Below are positions 36,374-46,025 of a stretch of DNA of 64,000 nucleotides, in pieces. The number at the start of each line of letters is the position of its first letter. The first letter of the stretch is position 1. The notes beneath the pieces are model-generated. The model did no database searches. It was not told where the DNA came from and saw only the letters and a list, made by a program, of their open reading frames with translations. A program made the translations under genes and the position numbers. Source of the DNA: Hymenobacter volaticus (GTDB lineage Bacteria; Bacteroidota; Bacteroidia; Cytophagales; Hymenobacteraceae); contig NZ_CP095061.1 of NCBI RefSeq assembly GCF_022921055.1, positions 1,093,501 to 1,157,500 of the forward strand. The letters are read 5' to 3'.

Positions 36374-36996
36374 TGGAACTTGATGATTTTCGTCGTAGCT
36401 GGAAGCTGCCCACTGCAGCCGAAGCGCCGGTTGGCCTCGATACTGCGGTCTTAACTAAAATGCTGGCTAACGGCTCCAAAAACCCTGTGAGTAAAATGCG
36501 CCGCAACGCGTGGCTGGAAATAGCTTTTGTAGTACTGTGCCTGCTGATTTGTGGGGCAGTACTGCTGGTTACGCAGCAGCCCTATACCCGCGCACTGCTT
36601 GTTTGGCTGATAATTATGTGCTTGAGTAGCGGCTTTTATTTCCGCAAAAAGCTGCATGTGCTGCACTGCTTGAGTGATGCCAGTGGGGCCCTACGCGAGC
36701 ATGTAGCGCGGCAGATAAGTAGCCTGCGCGGATTGGTGAAGCTTTATTATCAAGCAACCATGTGGTCGTTGCCTGTTTCCTTTATTATCGGGCTGTTTTT
36801 CGTTGGTGGGCGCATCACGGAAAAGTTTTCGGGCCAGAAAATGCTGCTTGGCCTAACGATTTTGGTGGTCGCTTATGGAGCAGTATGGGCGCTGACGCAC
36901 ATGGCCATGCGGTGGTTTACCCACTGGTACTTGCAGCGCCTCTACGGCCAGCACCTCGACCGGCTAGAAAGTATGCTGCAGGAGCTAGAGGAATGA
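36373..36996 (+). CDS. membrane protein coupled to the ECF sigma factor (anti-sigma candidate)
   Basis: A 207-residue protein beginning MELDDFRRSWK, an N-terminus often seen in Bacteroidota proteins encoded directly after ECF sigma genes. Membrane segments lie at about residues 47-67, 72-90, 130-148 and 158-178. There is no recognisable zinc-binding anti-sigma motif (HxxxCxxC) in the cytoplasmic N-terminus. The one-base overlap with the sigma gene supports a regulatory partnership. It could be an anti-sigma factor of an unusual type or simply a co-regulated membrane protein. Confidence 0.65.
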   Translation: MELDDFRRSWKLPTAAEAPVGLDTAVLTKMLANGSKNPVSKMRRNAWLEIAFVVLCLLICGAVLLVTQQPYTRALLVWLIIMCLSSGFYFRKKLHVLHCLSDASGALREHVARQISSLRGLVKLYYQATMWSLPVSFIIGLFFVGGRITEKFSGQKMLLGLTILVVAYGAVWALTHMAMRWFTHWYLQRLYGQHLDRLESMLQELEE

Positions 36997-37083
36997 ACCT
37001 GATCATTCAACTGATTTCTGGTCCTGTAAGCATAGGAAAACCGCTACATTTAACGTTCACCTCTCATTCTTCCTTTTCCAGCT

Positions 37084-38025
37084 GTGCAACCTATTCTACA
37101 AGCTATTGATGTGCACAAGGCGTATGCCGCGCACGTCGCCCTTAATGGCGTCAGCCTCGACATTCCGGAGCGAAGCATCTTCGGGTTACTTGGCCCAAAC
37201 GGGGCCGGCAAAACGTCGCTGATTCGCATCATCACCCAGATTACGGGCGCTGATTCCGGCGAAATCCGAGTTCGAGGCGAAAAGCTCACTCCCCAGCATA
37301 TCGGCCAGATTGGGTACCTGCCGGAAGAGCGGGGTCTATACAAAAAGATGAGGGTAGGGGAGCAATTGCTGTATCTAGCGCAGCTCCGGGGCCTTACAAA
37401 AGCCGATGCCACCCAGCGCATCAAAAACTGGATTGACCGGTTGGAACTGCGTCCGTGGGTGAGCAAGAACGTGGAAGACCTCAGCAAAGGCATGCAGCAG
37501 AAAGTGCAGTTCATTGCTACCGTGTTGCACGAGCCGAGCATCATCATTCTCGATGAGCCATTTTCGGGCTTCGACCCCATCAACGCCAACCTCATCAAAG
37601 ACGAAATCTTGGAGCTGCGCGAGCGAGGTGCCACCATCATCTTCAGTACCCACCGCATGGAATCGGTGGAAGAACTCTGCGACAACATTGCCCTGATAAA
37701 CCGCTCGCGTAAGGTGCTCGATGGCTCGGTTCGGGACATCAAGAATACCTTCAAAACCCAGACCTACGTGGTAGAGGGCCGTGGCCGACTCATGGTAACG
37801 CACCCCGACTTTGAAGTGTTGGAACACAAAGAGCGCGAAAACGGCCACTTCTACGACCGAATAAAACTGCACGCCAACACCACGCCCAACGACCTGCTGC
37901 GCTACCTCATCAACAACGTGGAAGTGCACGCTTTCCGGGAGCAAATCCCGAGTATTAACGACATCTTCATTCGCCGGGTGCAGGAAACTATGCCCGAAAG
38001 CCTAGTGGAAAACGTCCCGGCTTAG
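37084..38025 (+). CDS. ABC transporter ATP-binding protein (NatA-like)
   Basis: A 313-residue ABC-2 type ATPase. Walker A is GPNGAGKTSL (~residue 38), the signature is LSKGMQQK, Walker B is IIILDEPFSGFDP, and the H-loop is STHRMES. The C-terminal ~90 residues are an accessory domain typical of NatA and drug/antibiotic exporters. The start is a GTG at 37084. It lies 45 nt before its permease gene, with which it forms an exporter (Na+ or lipid-type substrate unknown). The set follows the sigma/anti-sigma pair at 87 nt distance. Confidence 0.9.
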   Translation: MQPILQAIDVHKAYAAHVALNGVSLDIPERSIFGLLGPNGAGKTSLIRIITQITGADSGEIRVRGEKLTPQHIGQIGYLPEERGLYKKMRVGEQLLYLAQLRGLTKADATQRIKNWIDRLELRPWVSKNVEDLSKGMQQKVQFIATVLHEPSIIILDEPFSGFDPINANLIKDEILELRERGATIIFSTHRMESVEELCDNIALINRSRKVLDGSVRDIKNTFKTQTYVVEGRGRLMVTHPDFEVLEHKERENGHFYDRIKLHANTTPNDLLRYLINNVEVHAFREQIPSINDIFIRRVQETMPESLVENVPA

Positions 38026-38070
38026 TACTTCCTTGTTCAAGCTGACTTCAACGATTACACGCTAGTACTC

Positions 38071-39437
38071 ATGGATAAAATATGGTTGATTCTGCAGCGC
38101 GAATACCTGACGCGAGTGCGGAAAAAGAGTTTTTTGATTATGTCGTTGCTGGCGCCGCTGCTGCTGGCGGGCACTACCGTAGGCATTGCTAAGCTGTCGG
38201 GTTCTTCGGATACCGACGTGGTAGCCGTGTTCGACCAAAGTGGGCAGCGTTTATTGCAGCAACTTGCCGGCACCGACGACGTGCGGTTTGTGCCTGCCAC
38301 GGGAAGTTCTTTGGCTGAGGCCACGCAGGCATTCAAGAAAGCGAAGCCCAAGCAAAATGCGCTGCTCTATTTTCCGCCGAGCTTCACGATGGACGATACC
38401 AAAGGCATTCAGCTGCTTGCCGATGGCAACGTGAGTTTGAAGCGCCAAAGCACAATTCGGAAGGCGGTAAACAAAGCGGTAGGTGAGCTGAAGATGAGCC
38501 GCTCAGGTCTCAACCAAACCACTATCGACAATCTGCAGGCGAATGTGGACCTGGATGCTGTGGACCTGACGCAGCAGGGAGGCCGCAAAAACAACGTGGG
38601 CGCTACTACCGGGGCCGCCTACATTCTCTCGATTCTGGTGTACATGTTCATCTTTATTTACGGCGTGCAGGTGATGCGCGGCGTGAGCGAAGAGAAGTCT
38701 AGCCGGATCATGGAGGTGATGCTATCCTCGGTGAAGCCATTTCAACTAATGATGGGCAAGATTCTGGGTATTGCGGCGGTGGTATTCACGCAGTTTGCCT
38801 TATGGATCGTGCTGTCGTGGGGGTTGACGACGCTGGCGGCGCCTTTGCTAACAGACTCGATTAAAAAGTCGCCACCTGCAGCGGCAGCGGCAGGTATTCA
38901 GGAAGCAGCCGCAGCGCGTGATAAGGCTGCGGCTACTACTGATGCTACGCCCGTCGTAACCCCGGCCACGGCGGAAGCCAGCAGCCCCTGGAGCTTCCTC
39001 GATGGCCTGCCCGTGGCCTCTATCGTCGGGGCTTCCTGTTCTTCTTCTTGGGTGGCTACTTGCTCTACTCATCGATGTTTGCGGCCATTGGCGCCGCCGT
39101 CGACGACCAGACCGATGCGCAACAATTCATGTTCCCCGTTACGATTCCGCTTATCTTGAGCTACATTGTTAGTATCAACGTAATTATCAACGGTGACCCG
39201 AATGGCCCACTGGCCTTCTGGCTATCCATGATTCCGTTCACTTCGCCCATTGCCATGGTCATGCGCTTGCCTTTCGGGGTGCCGCTCTGGCAACTACTAT
39301 TGTCGGCGGCGTTGCTGGTGGGCGGGTTTATGTTCACTACGTGGGTGGCTAGCCGCATCTACCGGGTGGGCGTGCTGATGTACGGTAAGAAGGTAAACTA
39401 CCGCGAATTGTCGCGCTGGATGTTCTACAAAGGCTAG
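38071..39437 (+). CDS. ABC-2 type permease (NatB-like), frame broken by one missing G
   Basis: The membrane partner of the preceding ATPase; corrected length ~455 residues. There is an N-terminal membrane anchor (~residue 25-45), a large periplasmic domain, and the EEKSSRIMEVMLSSVKPFQL block (~210-230) typical of ABC2_membrane_3 permeases. Five C-terminal membrane segments follow. A low-complexity Ala/Thr/Pro segment at about residues 270-310 sits between two of them. The frame is lost at the four-G run 39028-39031; one extra G gives SIVGGFLFFFLGGYLLYSSM and joins the C-terminal part read in the other frame. A bidirectional terminator lies 24 nt past the stop. Confidence 0.88.
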
Positions 39438-39460
39438 TACAGACTAGACTTTTGTTACAC

Positions 39461-39497
39461 AGAAAAGCCTTGGTGCCGGTGGTGCCAGGGCTTTTCT
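39461..39497. terminator. terminator after the ABC exporter
   Basis: A 17-bp stem (39461-39477 with 39481-39497, with some G-U pairs) and a 3-nt loop, with AGAAAAGCC/GGCTTTTCT arms. Confidence 0.7.
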
Positions 39498-39556
39498 CGT
39501 TTCAAACCTACTACCTGTTCCATAACATTTCCCGCAGTCGGTGGGTATCTTCGTAT

Positions 39557-40459
39557 ATGTACGCACAACCCCGAGCCCAACAGTTTTTGCGGCCCCTTGC
39601 CGTTTGGCTGGCCATTATTTGCCTTTCCAGTTTCACCGCCATCGACAAGCCCGCCTACCGCCTTTTCACGGCCACTGGTAAAGCCACTGACTACGACAAG
39701 ATGCTCAAAGAGCTGGCGAAAGCCGATGTGGTGTTCTTCGGTGAGCAGCACAACGACCCCATGGGACACTGGCTGGAACTGCAACTCACCAAAGATCTAG
39801 CTCAACTCAAGCAAGGGCAATTTGTGCTCGGCATGGAAATGCTGGAACGCGACGTGCAGCCGCTGGTCGATCAGTATACCACTGGAGAGCTTGACGATAA
39901 GGCATTCGAGGAGCAAAGCCGCCCCTGGCCCAACTACGGCACCGACTATAAGCCCCTGTTGCAACTGGCTAAGCAGCAAAAGTTTCGAGTAGTTGGTACC
40001 AACGTGCCCCGGCGCTATGCTTCCCAAGTAGCTAAAGGCAGCCTCGTAACCCTGAATGAGCTACCCGCCGAGGAAAAAGCCTGGATGGCGCCCTTGCCTA
40101 TCACGGTTGATTATGAACTGCCGGGCTACAAGAATATGGCGAAGATGTTTGGCGGCGACGCTGCCCACGCGGCTGGCGTGCAGAACATTATTCAGGCACA
40201 AGCTCTGAAAGACGCCACCATGGCGCACTTCCTAACCCAAGCCCGCGCCGAAGGCCAGTTGCTGCTACACCTCAACGGCAGCTACCACTCCGACAACCAC
40301 GACGGCATCATTGCTTATTTGCGTCAAACCAACCCGAAGCTGAAGGTGCTTACCATCAGTACGGTTTCGCAGGAACAGCTAAGCAAGCTAGACAAGGAAA
40401 ACGAGCAGAAAGCCGATTTTGTGTTGGTGATACCCACCGACATGACCAAAACCTATTGA
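39557..40459 (+). CDS. ChaN-family protein (haem-binding uptake, Tiki superfamily)
   Basis: A 300-residue exported protein of the ChaN/DUF399 family. An N-terminal hydrophobic signal (~residues 12-28) precedes VVFFGEQHNDPMGH, LGMEMLERDVQPLVDQY and NGSYHSDNHDGIIAYLRQ. The conserved Glu and His residues in GEQHND and EMLER form the site shared with Tiki-type metallopeptidases; Campylobacter ChaN binds haem. The start at ATG 39557 was chosen because the upstream in-frame part crosses the terminator at 39461-39497. No lipobox is seen, so it is more likely periplasmic than a lipoprotein. It is a single-gene unit. Confidence 0.8.
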   Translation: MYAQPRAQQFLRPLAVWLAIICLSSFTAIDKPAYRLFTATGKATDYDKMLKELAKADVVFFGEQHNDPMGHWLELQLTKDLAQLKQGQFVLGMEMLERDVQPLVDQYTTGELDDKAFEEQSRPWPNYGTDYKPLLQLAKQQKFRVVGTNVPRRYASQVAKGSLVTLNELPAEEKAWMAPLPITVDYELPGYKNMAKMFGGDAAHAAGVQNIIQAQALKDATMAHFLTQARAEGQLLLHLNGSYHSDNHDGIIAYLRQTNPKLKVLTISTVSQEQLSKLDKENEQKADFVLVIPTDMTKTY

Positions 40460-40490
40460 GTGCGGTAGCAGTAGCCAGAAACTTTCCTGA

Positions 40491-40520
40491 TTGCGAGTTG
40501 GGCAGCAAGGTGCACCTTTG
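40491..40520 (+). promoter_or_regulatory. candidate Bacteroidota promoter
   Basis: TTG (40491-40493) is 19 nt from CACCTTTG (40513-40520), one base off the TAnnTTTG consensus at the ideal spacing. It would drive the gene starting at 40580. Confidence 0.5.
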
Positions 40521-40579
40521 TGTAGACTACTGCTAGTCGCGCCAGAATCAGTAAGCACTAGCACTTTTGCTAAAAACCA

Positions 40580-41242
40580 ATGTCAGCACAAGCTCTACAG
40601 CCTATGCAGCCCATACTCTCCACGCAGAACTACGCGGCACTTCCCGACAACAAGACCCTGCAGCGCCTTTGCAAAGCGTTGGCCGTGCTCGATGCCATCA
40701 ACTCGCCGGAGACGGAATACCGTTATCATACCTATGATGCCAACTGGGACAAGGGGGAAGAGTTCTTTGAAATGAACGACGGCGAAGGCGACCAAATGGT
40801 CGTGCTATTCAAAGAAGAAGGCTGCGTGATAAACGGCTATGCCGACGGCCTAGAGCAGCCTGACAAAGCCCGCGTTACCCGTGGCCTGCCCGAAATATTC
40901 GATGAATTCGTATTCGGCGAGCCAGTAAATTCCATTGGTACCACGTTCTGTCTCTGGTACACGCCGCGCTACGGCTGGCAGACGGGGCCTCTCGAAAACG
41001 AAGAGGATGGTTCCGAAGATATGCTCTACATCTTCGACAACCAGCCGCAAACCTACATCGAGTGGGCTACCGAGTACTTCGATGAAACCGAGCAAACCCT
41101 TGACCTAAAAACCGTTTCGCAAATCTACCAAGGCGAACCCCTAACGAAAGCCATGGTACTAGCCTTGGTGGATAACGTAGCCGATTGGCTGCAACTAGAA
41201 ACCGATTTGCAAGAAATCGGCTACCCTTACGATTTCAGCTAA
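40580..41242 (+). CDS. hypothetical protein, acidic, cytoplasmic
   Basis: A 220-residue strongly acidic protein without signal peptide or membrane segments. Features seen are an N-terminal helical stretch (TLQRLCKALAVLDAI), the aromatic NDGEGDQMVVLFKEEG beta region, LPEIFDEFVFGEPVNS and WYTPRYGWQTG, then acidic YFDETEQTLDL and ADWLQLETDLQEIGYPYDFS. It resembles a compact alpha/beta protein of a Bacteroidota-specific family that I cannot name. A promoter candidate lies 60 nt upstream and a GNAT gene follows 62 nt downstream. The function is unknown. Confidence 0.75.
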   Translation: MSAQALQPMQPILSTQNYAALPDNKTLQRLCKALAVLDAINSPETEYRYHTYDANWDKGEEFFEMNDGEGDQMVVLFKEEGCVINGYADGLEQPDKARVTRGLPEIFDEFVFGEPVNSIGTTFCLWYTPRYGWQTGPLENEEDGSEDMLYIFDNQPQTYIEWATEYFDETEQTLDLKTVSQIYQGEPLTKAMVLALVDNVADWLQLETDLQEIGYPYDFS

Positions 41243-41303
41243 CCTGAACAACGGCTCAGCACAGTAACACTGCAAGGCAAGCTTTCCGGCTCATCTTTAA
41301 CGC

Positions 41304-41756
41304 ATGCACTACCGCGAAGCAGAACTCGCCGATATTCCAGCCCTGTTCGATGTGCGGTATTCTGTGACCGAAAACGTGCTGCATAACCGCGCGTTGGTTA
41401 CCGTAGCAGATACCGAAGACTACCTCACCCGCCGGGGCAAAGGGTGGGTGTGCGAGACAGATGGGCAGATAATAGGCTTTGCCATTGCCGATTTGCAGGA
41501 CCATAGCATATGGGCCTTGTTCTTACGCCCCGAATATGTTGGCCACGGGATAGGAAAGCGTCTGCACCGCCTGATGCTAGACTGGTACTTCGCGCAGACA
41601 TCGGAGGCCGTATGGCTCAGCACGGGCCCCGGTACCAGAGCTGAGGAGTTTTACCGGCGCCAGGGCTGGCGAGAAACGGGTCACACGGCTAGTGGTGAGG
41701 TACGGTTCGAAATGACGAAAGAGGAGTGGCAGAGCCGACCAACTGATCTTAGATAA
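41304..41756 (+). CDS. GNAT-family acetyltransferase
   Basis: A 150-residue N-acetyltransferase. The acetyl-CoA pyrophosphate-binding loop is EYVGHGIGKRLHRLMLDW (~residues 77-95), preceded by GFAIADLQDHSIWALFL and followed by the late VWLSTGPGTRAEEFYRRQGWRETG block common to GNAT enzymes. The target (small molecule, antibiotic or protein amine) cannot be told. The next gene starts 22 nt downstream on the same strand. Confidence 0.88.
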   Translation: MHYREAELADIPALFDVRYSVTENVLHNRALVTVADTEDYLTRRGKGWVCETDGQIIGFAIADLQDHSIWALFLRPEYVGHGIGKRLHRLMLDWYFAQTSEAVWLSTGPGTRAEEFYRRQGWRETGHTASGEVRFEMTKEEWQSRPTDLR

Positions 41757-41777
41757 TTTTCCCTTGCCGCAACAGCT

Positions 41778-42734
41778 ATGCGTGTTTTCTGTTGGAGCTT
41801 CCTATTGCTACTAAATACGTTGTTGCCCCAAGCGTTTGCGCAGCAATCCACCTCTTTTACCGTGGTTCCACTCGGGGTGAAAGGCGGCCTCGATGAAGGC
41901 AACCTTTCGGCGTATCTGGTAGCGCCGGTCGGCACTACATCCTATGTTGCCCTCGATGCGGGAAGCTTACACCAAGGCATAGAAAAAGCTATTGCCAACA
42001 AGGTGTTTTCTGTGAAAGCAGATACTGTGCTGCGCAACTATATCAAAGCCTACCTACTTTCGCACGCCCACCTCGACCATGTAGCCGGCTTACTGCTCAA
42101 CGCCCCCGACGATGCGCCGAAGCCCATTTACGGCTTATCCGAGTGCCTGACGGTCATGCAACGAGACTATTTCAACTGGCATGCGTGGCCTAATTTCGGG
42201 AATGGCGGCAATCCGCCGGCGTTGCGTAAGTATCAACTACATGAACTAGCACCGCGGCAGACAACCGCTATTGAGCACACTTCCCTGAGCGTGCAGTGCT
42301 TCCCGTTGAGCCACGGAGCAGCCTATCAAAGCGCCGCCTTCCTACTTGAAAGCAAGGGAGCGTATCTGCTGTATCTAGGTGACACGGGAGCCGATGAGCT
42401 AGAAAAGTCGCACAACTTGCGGGACCTGTGGCAAGCAGTTCAACCGTTGGTGGTTGCTGGCAAACTCAAGGCCATTTTCATCGAGGCATCCTATCCAAAC
42501 GAGCAGCCCGATAACCAGCTATTCGGTCACCTAACGCCCATGCGCCTCATGCAAGAGTTGAGCGTTCTTGGGCAGCTAGCAGGAGCAAAAGCCTTGCGTG
42601 GCCTTCCCGTTGTCGTCACGCATCTGAAACCAACGGCCGCTAATGAAGCGGCTATCAGGAAGCAATTGAAGGAAGCTAACAAACTACAAGTGAAGTTGCT
42701 ATTCCCCGAGCAGGGGCAGCGGCTGGATTTTTGA
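41778..42734 (+). CDS. class II 3',5'-cyclic-nucleotide phosphodiesterase-like (MBL fold)
   Basis: A 318-residue exported metallo-beta-lactamase-fold enzyme of the PDEase II family. A signal peptide (residues 1-21, ...LLPQAFAQQ) is followed by the metal site LSHAHLDHVAG (~residues 95-105), PHGLSE-like segment PIYGLSE, LSHGAAYQSAAFLLE, YLGDTGADE and FIEASYPNEQ. Family members such as yeast PDE1 and Vibrio CpdP hydrolyse cAMP; here the product would be periplasmic. It follows the GNAT gene and is convergent with the acylase gene. Confidence 0.82.
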   Translation: MRVFCWSFLLLLNTLLPQAFAQQSTSFTVVPLGVKGGLDEGNLSAYLVAPVGTTSYVALDAGSLHQGIEKAIANKVFSVKADTVLRNYIKAYLLSHAHLDHVAGLLLNAPDDAPKPIYGLSECLTVMQRDYFNWHAWPNFGNGGNPPALRKYQLHELAPRQTTAIEHTSLSVQCFPLSHGAAYQSAAFLLESKGAYLLYLGDTGADELEKSHNLRDLWQAVQPLVVAGKLKAIFIEASYPNEQPDNQLFGHLTPMRLMQELSVLGQLAGAKALRGLPVVVTHLKPTAANEAAIRKQLKEANKLQVKLLFPEQGQRLDF

Positions 42735-42773
42735 GACGAGTGATGTGATAACCGCCGTCTAAAGCTGTGCTAC

Positions 42774-44968
42774 CTATTGCCCCGGCAAATATGTCTTCTC
42801 CGCGTACTTCTTCACGTCTTCCGGGTAGAACAGCACGTCTTTGAAGTTTTCTTCCGCATACAGCGCGGCCTGATCGGTGAAGTGAGGAGAGGATGGCTGG
42901 TTGTTGTTACCGCCGGCTAGTACCGAACGGGCTTTAATGCGCGGTCCAAATTCCACTACCGCAATAAAGCTATTGCCCACGTTGCCGTAGCGCTTCTTAG
43001 TTCCCGGATACGTCTTCGAGCCAAAAGCTGCCAACGAACCCCACGCCGAGGAAGTGAAGGCTACCGGCAAGCTCGGCTTTTGGTCGTCGTAGGTTTCCTG
43101 GATGTTGCCGGTGAGGCGCTGGAAGCGGTTGACTTCGCCCCAAGGCATTTTCCAAGTGCCAAAGTCACGGGTGAGGTCGTCGAGCGTCTCCTGGAGGGCG
43201 GCTACTTTTTCCTGCGGCGTGGTTTTGGCGATGGTGAAAGCCGTGAAGCTGATGTAGTCGAGGCGTTGGTCGGGGGCAACTCGGGTGCGGGCCAAGCGCT
43301 GAATTTTCTCGCCCCAATAGATGGCTAGCGTTTGCGCTATCGAGGCCTTGTTATAACGCTTGTCCCAGGCGCGCAGTAGCTTCATAGCTTCTACCACTTC
43401 CCCTTCCGGTGGGTTCGTGCCGTCGGATACAAATTGAAAATCTTTCGCTAAGGCTGGAATCAACTCCTCGAAAGCCGCCAGATATGGGTCTTTGGCCGCC
43501 GAAATCAGCGTATCAAGCGTGAAGGTGCGCTTGCGGCTCAGCACGCGTACGGCATTGATGCCCCGGTAGTTTTCAGCATCGGGGGCCATGTAGGTTGGGT
43601 AGCTGGCCTTGGCGGGACTACTCGGGCCGGATACTGTAAACGGCGTAGAGTTGCAGTTCTGAATCCAGCCGCTGGCCGGGTTCATTACCTGCACCAGGTC
43701 TTCCACTTTGTGCAGGCCTTTCCACTCCGTTTTGGGGTTGCTGCCGTCCACAGGCTGGCTCCAATCAAACTGCGGGTCGCGCTTGGGCATGAAGTTGCCG
43801 TGCCAGTAGGCAATGGTGCCTTTGCTGTCGGCAAATACTGTGTTGTTGGAAGCGTTACCGTTTAGCTTCATCACTTCCTTGAAGCTGGCATAATCGGTGG
43901 CTTTGGTGCGCAAATAGGATTGCTCCAGCGCCTCTAGTGGCGTATCCATCATGCGCACCGTCACCCATTTGTTGTCGGCTTGCTGGCCTACCACGGGGCC
44001 GTGGTGGGTGCGGTAAGTGGTAAACTCCTTGCGCGCAATCTTGCCGTCCTTCTTGTAGGGTATCGATACGGTGGCTACTTGTACAGGCCGCTGCTTGGAG
44101 CCGTAGCGGTAGTGGAACTTGCCATCTTTTTTCTCAATCGTCTCCAGATACTCGTCCATGGAGTCGGCGCTGCTGGAGGTGTGCATCCAGCCGCAGTTGG
44201 AGTTGAAGCCTTGGTACACGAAAAACTGCCCCAGGTCACGGCGCCGTAGGCATTCAGGCCGGCTTCGCTGGTTACTTGCACTTCAGGCCGAAAATAGAAA
44301 GACGTGTGCGGGTTGATGAGTAGTAAGGCGTGTCCACTGGCGCTCTTGGCCGGCGCCACCGCAAAGCCGTTCGAGCCGACTGGCTCCCGATCTAGCTTCT
44401 CGAAGTCGTTCTGAATCCACGACGAAGACTTCTTCTGGCTATAGAACGCCTTTAATCGGTCCACCGATACCACACTGATGTTGCCGCCAATGCTGCCTTC
44501 GCTGAACATGAGGGGCATCCACGGCTGGAAGCGGCGTAGCAACTTGGGCTGCACCGTGGGGTGGGTGTGGAGGTAGTAGTTGGTGCCATCGGCAAAAGCA
44601 TTCAACAATTGCTTCATCCAGGTGGGGCTTTTCTGGTAGATGGCAATGGCCTGCGTGCTATCCATGAACAGGCGGGCGCGCAAGTCGTCGTAAATGGCGG
44701 CTTCGCCTTGTACTTCGGCGAGCCGACCAATAGACGTGATGTAGTTGTCTTCAACGCGCGCAAAATCGTCTTCGCACTGCGCGTACAACAGGCCAAACAC
44801 CGCATCGGCATCGGTCTTGCCGTAGATGTGCGGCACGCCCCACTTGTCGCGCACAATGGTTACTTGCTTGGCTTGCTGCTGCCAGCGGGCTATTTCAGCA
44901 GGTTTGAAAGCTTGGGCCTGTGCCTCGAAGGCAGACAAAAAGATACCGAGAGCAAAGAGGTAGCGCAT
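42774..44968 (-). CDS. penicillin acylase family (Ntn hydrolase), frame broken by one missing G
   Basis: A ~731-residue exported penicillin-amidase/AHL-acylase family enzyme. There is a signal peptide (MRYLFALGIFLSAFEAQA) and the A-chain starts with VTIVRDKWGVPHIYGKTDADAVFGLLYAQ. The B-chain is generated by autoprocessing before Ser in PVGSNGFAVAP. INPHTSFYFRPEV, SSSADSMDEYLETI and NCNSTPFTVSG are family blocks. The frame is lost at the C run 44229-44232 on the + strand (G run on the coding strand); one more G gives YGAVTWGQFFVYQGFNSNCGW. The start at 44968 begins the signal peptide. Substrate could be acyl-homoserine lactones or other amides; unknown. Confidence 0.88.
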
Positions 44969-45072
44969 CAGGCAAACAGGTAGAAAAAACGAAATAAGCT
45001 CAGTTAGGTCATGCAAGCAGCGAAACGCTAACTTACCAGCAATATTTTTTATACCCTCAATACCAAAAAAGT

Positions 45073-45420
45073 ATGGTCGAAGTAAGCAAGGAAGGTGACA
45101 GCGCCGTGTTCAATGTGAAAGGTTTGCACAAGCTATGGGCGTTCAAAAGCCAAATTCAGATTCCTTTGGCGCACATACGGGGCGCCCGGCAAGATGCGGA
45201 AGCACTAAAAGGCTGGTGGAAAGGCTTTAGAGCGCCGGGCACGCACGTACCGGGTTTGATAACCGCAGGTACTTTCTACCAAGACGATAAGCGCATCTTC
45301 TGGGACGTGCACAACTCCGAAAATGCGGTTATTATCGACTTGGTGCATGACGAATACAACCAGCTTATTGTCGAAGTGGAAGACCCCGCGGCGGTAATTG
45401 CTTTATTAGAAAGAGAGTAG
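45073..45420 (+). CDS. hypothetical small protein
   Basis: A 115-residue cytoplasmic protein. Segments such as GTHVPGLITAGTF, KRIFWDVHNSENAVIIDLVHDEYNQLIVEVEDPAAVI and an earlier QIQIPLAHIRGARQDAE look like a small beta-rich fold seen in actinobacterial and Bacteroidota proteins with a PH-like arrangement. I know no function. It is convergent with the iscA-type gene across a strong bidirectional terminator (45450-45485). Confidence 0.7.
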   Translation: MVEVSKEGDSAVFNVKGLHKLWAFKSQIQIPLAHIRGARQDAEALKGWWKGFRAPGTHVPGLITAGTFYQDDKRIFWDVHNSENAVIIDLVHDEYNQLIVEVEDPAAVIALLERE

Positions 45421-45449
45421 AAGCATAGCCCATGCCTACCGAATATAAA

Positions 45450-45485
45450 AACAAAAGCCCTGGCCGTTAGGCCAGGGCTTTTGTT
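45450..45485. terminator. bidirectional terminator between convergent genes
   Basis: A perfect 16-bp stem (45450-45465 with 45470-45485), GTTA loop, with GCCCTGGCC core flanked by A and T tracts. Confidence 0.85.
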
Positions 45486-45534
45486 GAGTATAGAATAAGC
45501 AGTCTTAGGTGAATGAACTGCAAAAAGCAATGCT

Positions 45535-45885
45535 TTAGGCCGAGAAAGACGAGCCGCAGCCACAAGTGCTTTTGGCTTGGGGATTATTGAAAACGAAACC
45601 ACGAGCGTTGAGGCCATCTTGGAAGTCGACTTCCATGCCCATTACGTACATGGCGTGCTTTTTATCCATGATGAGCAGCACGCCATCGAGGTCGAAAGTT
45701 TCGTCTTGGTCTTTTGCTTTATCGAAGCCGAGCAGATAACTCATGCCCGAGCAGCCACCGCCCTGAACGCCTACGCGCAGGCCGTATTCAGCAGGCACAT
45801 TCTTATCGCGCAGAATAATACGAACCTCTTCCAAAGCGCGGGGCGTGAGGTTGATAGGAGCAAGCTTAGCAACGGCGGTAGCCAT
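45535..45885 (-). CDS. A-type iron-sulfur assembly protein (IscA/SufA/ErpA family)
   Basis: A 116-residue HesB-family protein that carries or delivers Fe-S clusters. The three conserved cysteines are visible: one in GGGCSGMSYLLGF (~residue 50) and two in CGCGSSF at the C-terminus. The ATG at 45885 was chosen because the 11 upstream codons overlap a promoter core (45916-45923). It is a single-gene unit. Which of IscA, SufA or ErpA it corresponds to cannot be told. Confidence 0.92.
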   Translation of the reverse strand: MATAVAKLAPINLTPRALEEVRIILRDKNVPAEYGLRVGVQGGGCSGMSYLLGFDKAKDQDETFDLDGVLLIMDKKHAMYVMGMEVDFQDGLNARGFVFNNPQAKSTCGCGSSFSA

Positions 45886-45915
45886 AGTGTGTTCGTGTTT
45901 AGGGAAGTATGTCAG

Positions 45916-45923
45916 CAAAGATA
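45916..45923 (-). promoter_or_regulatory. candidate -7 promoter element for the iscA-type gene
   Basis: On the - strand this reads TATCTTTG, a full TAnnTTTG match, about 31 nt before the ATG at 45885. A TTG lies further upstream at 45948-45950 (on the complement), but the spacing (24 nt) is longer than ideal. Confidence 0.45.
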
Positions 45924-46025
45924 CGAAGTAGAGTAGTATTGCGCGGACAAGGTTCCCGAAATACTACTACCCGAGTAGGGTCTTCTGTGCCTATAACAGC
46001 GTAGCCATGCCTGCGGTTCACGATG

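Noticed and set aside
7486..44232. Phase variation at G runs as an explanation of the frame breaks
   Set aside because: The runs are short (3-6 G), occur in housekeeping genes such as obg and dnaJ, and all show the same direction of change; assembly error explains them better.
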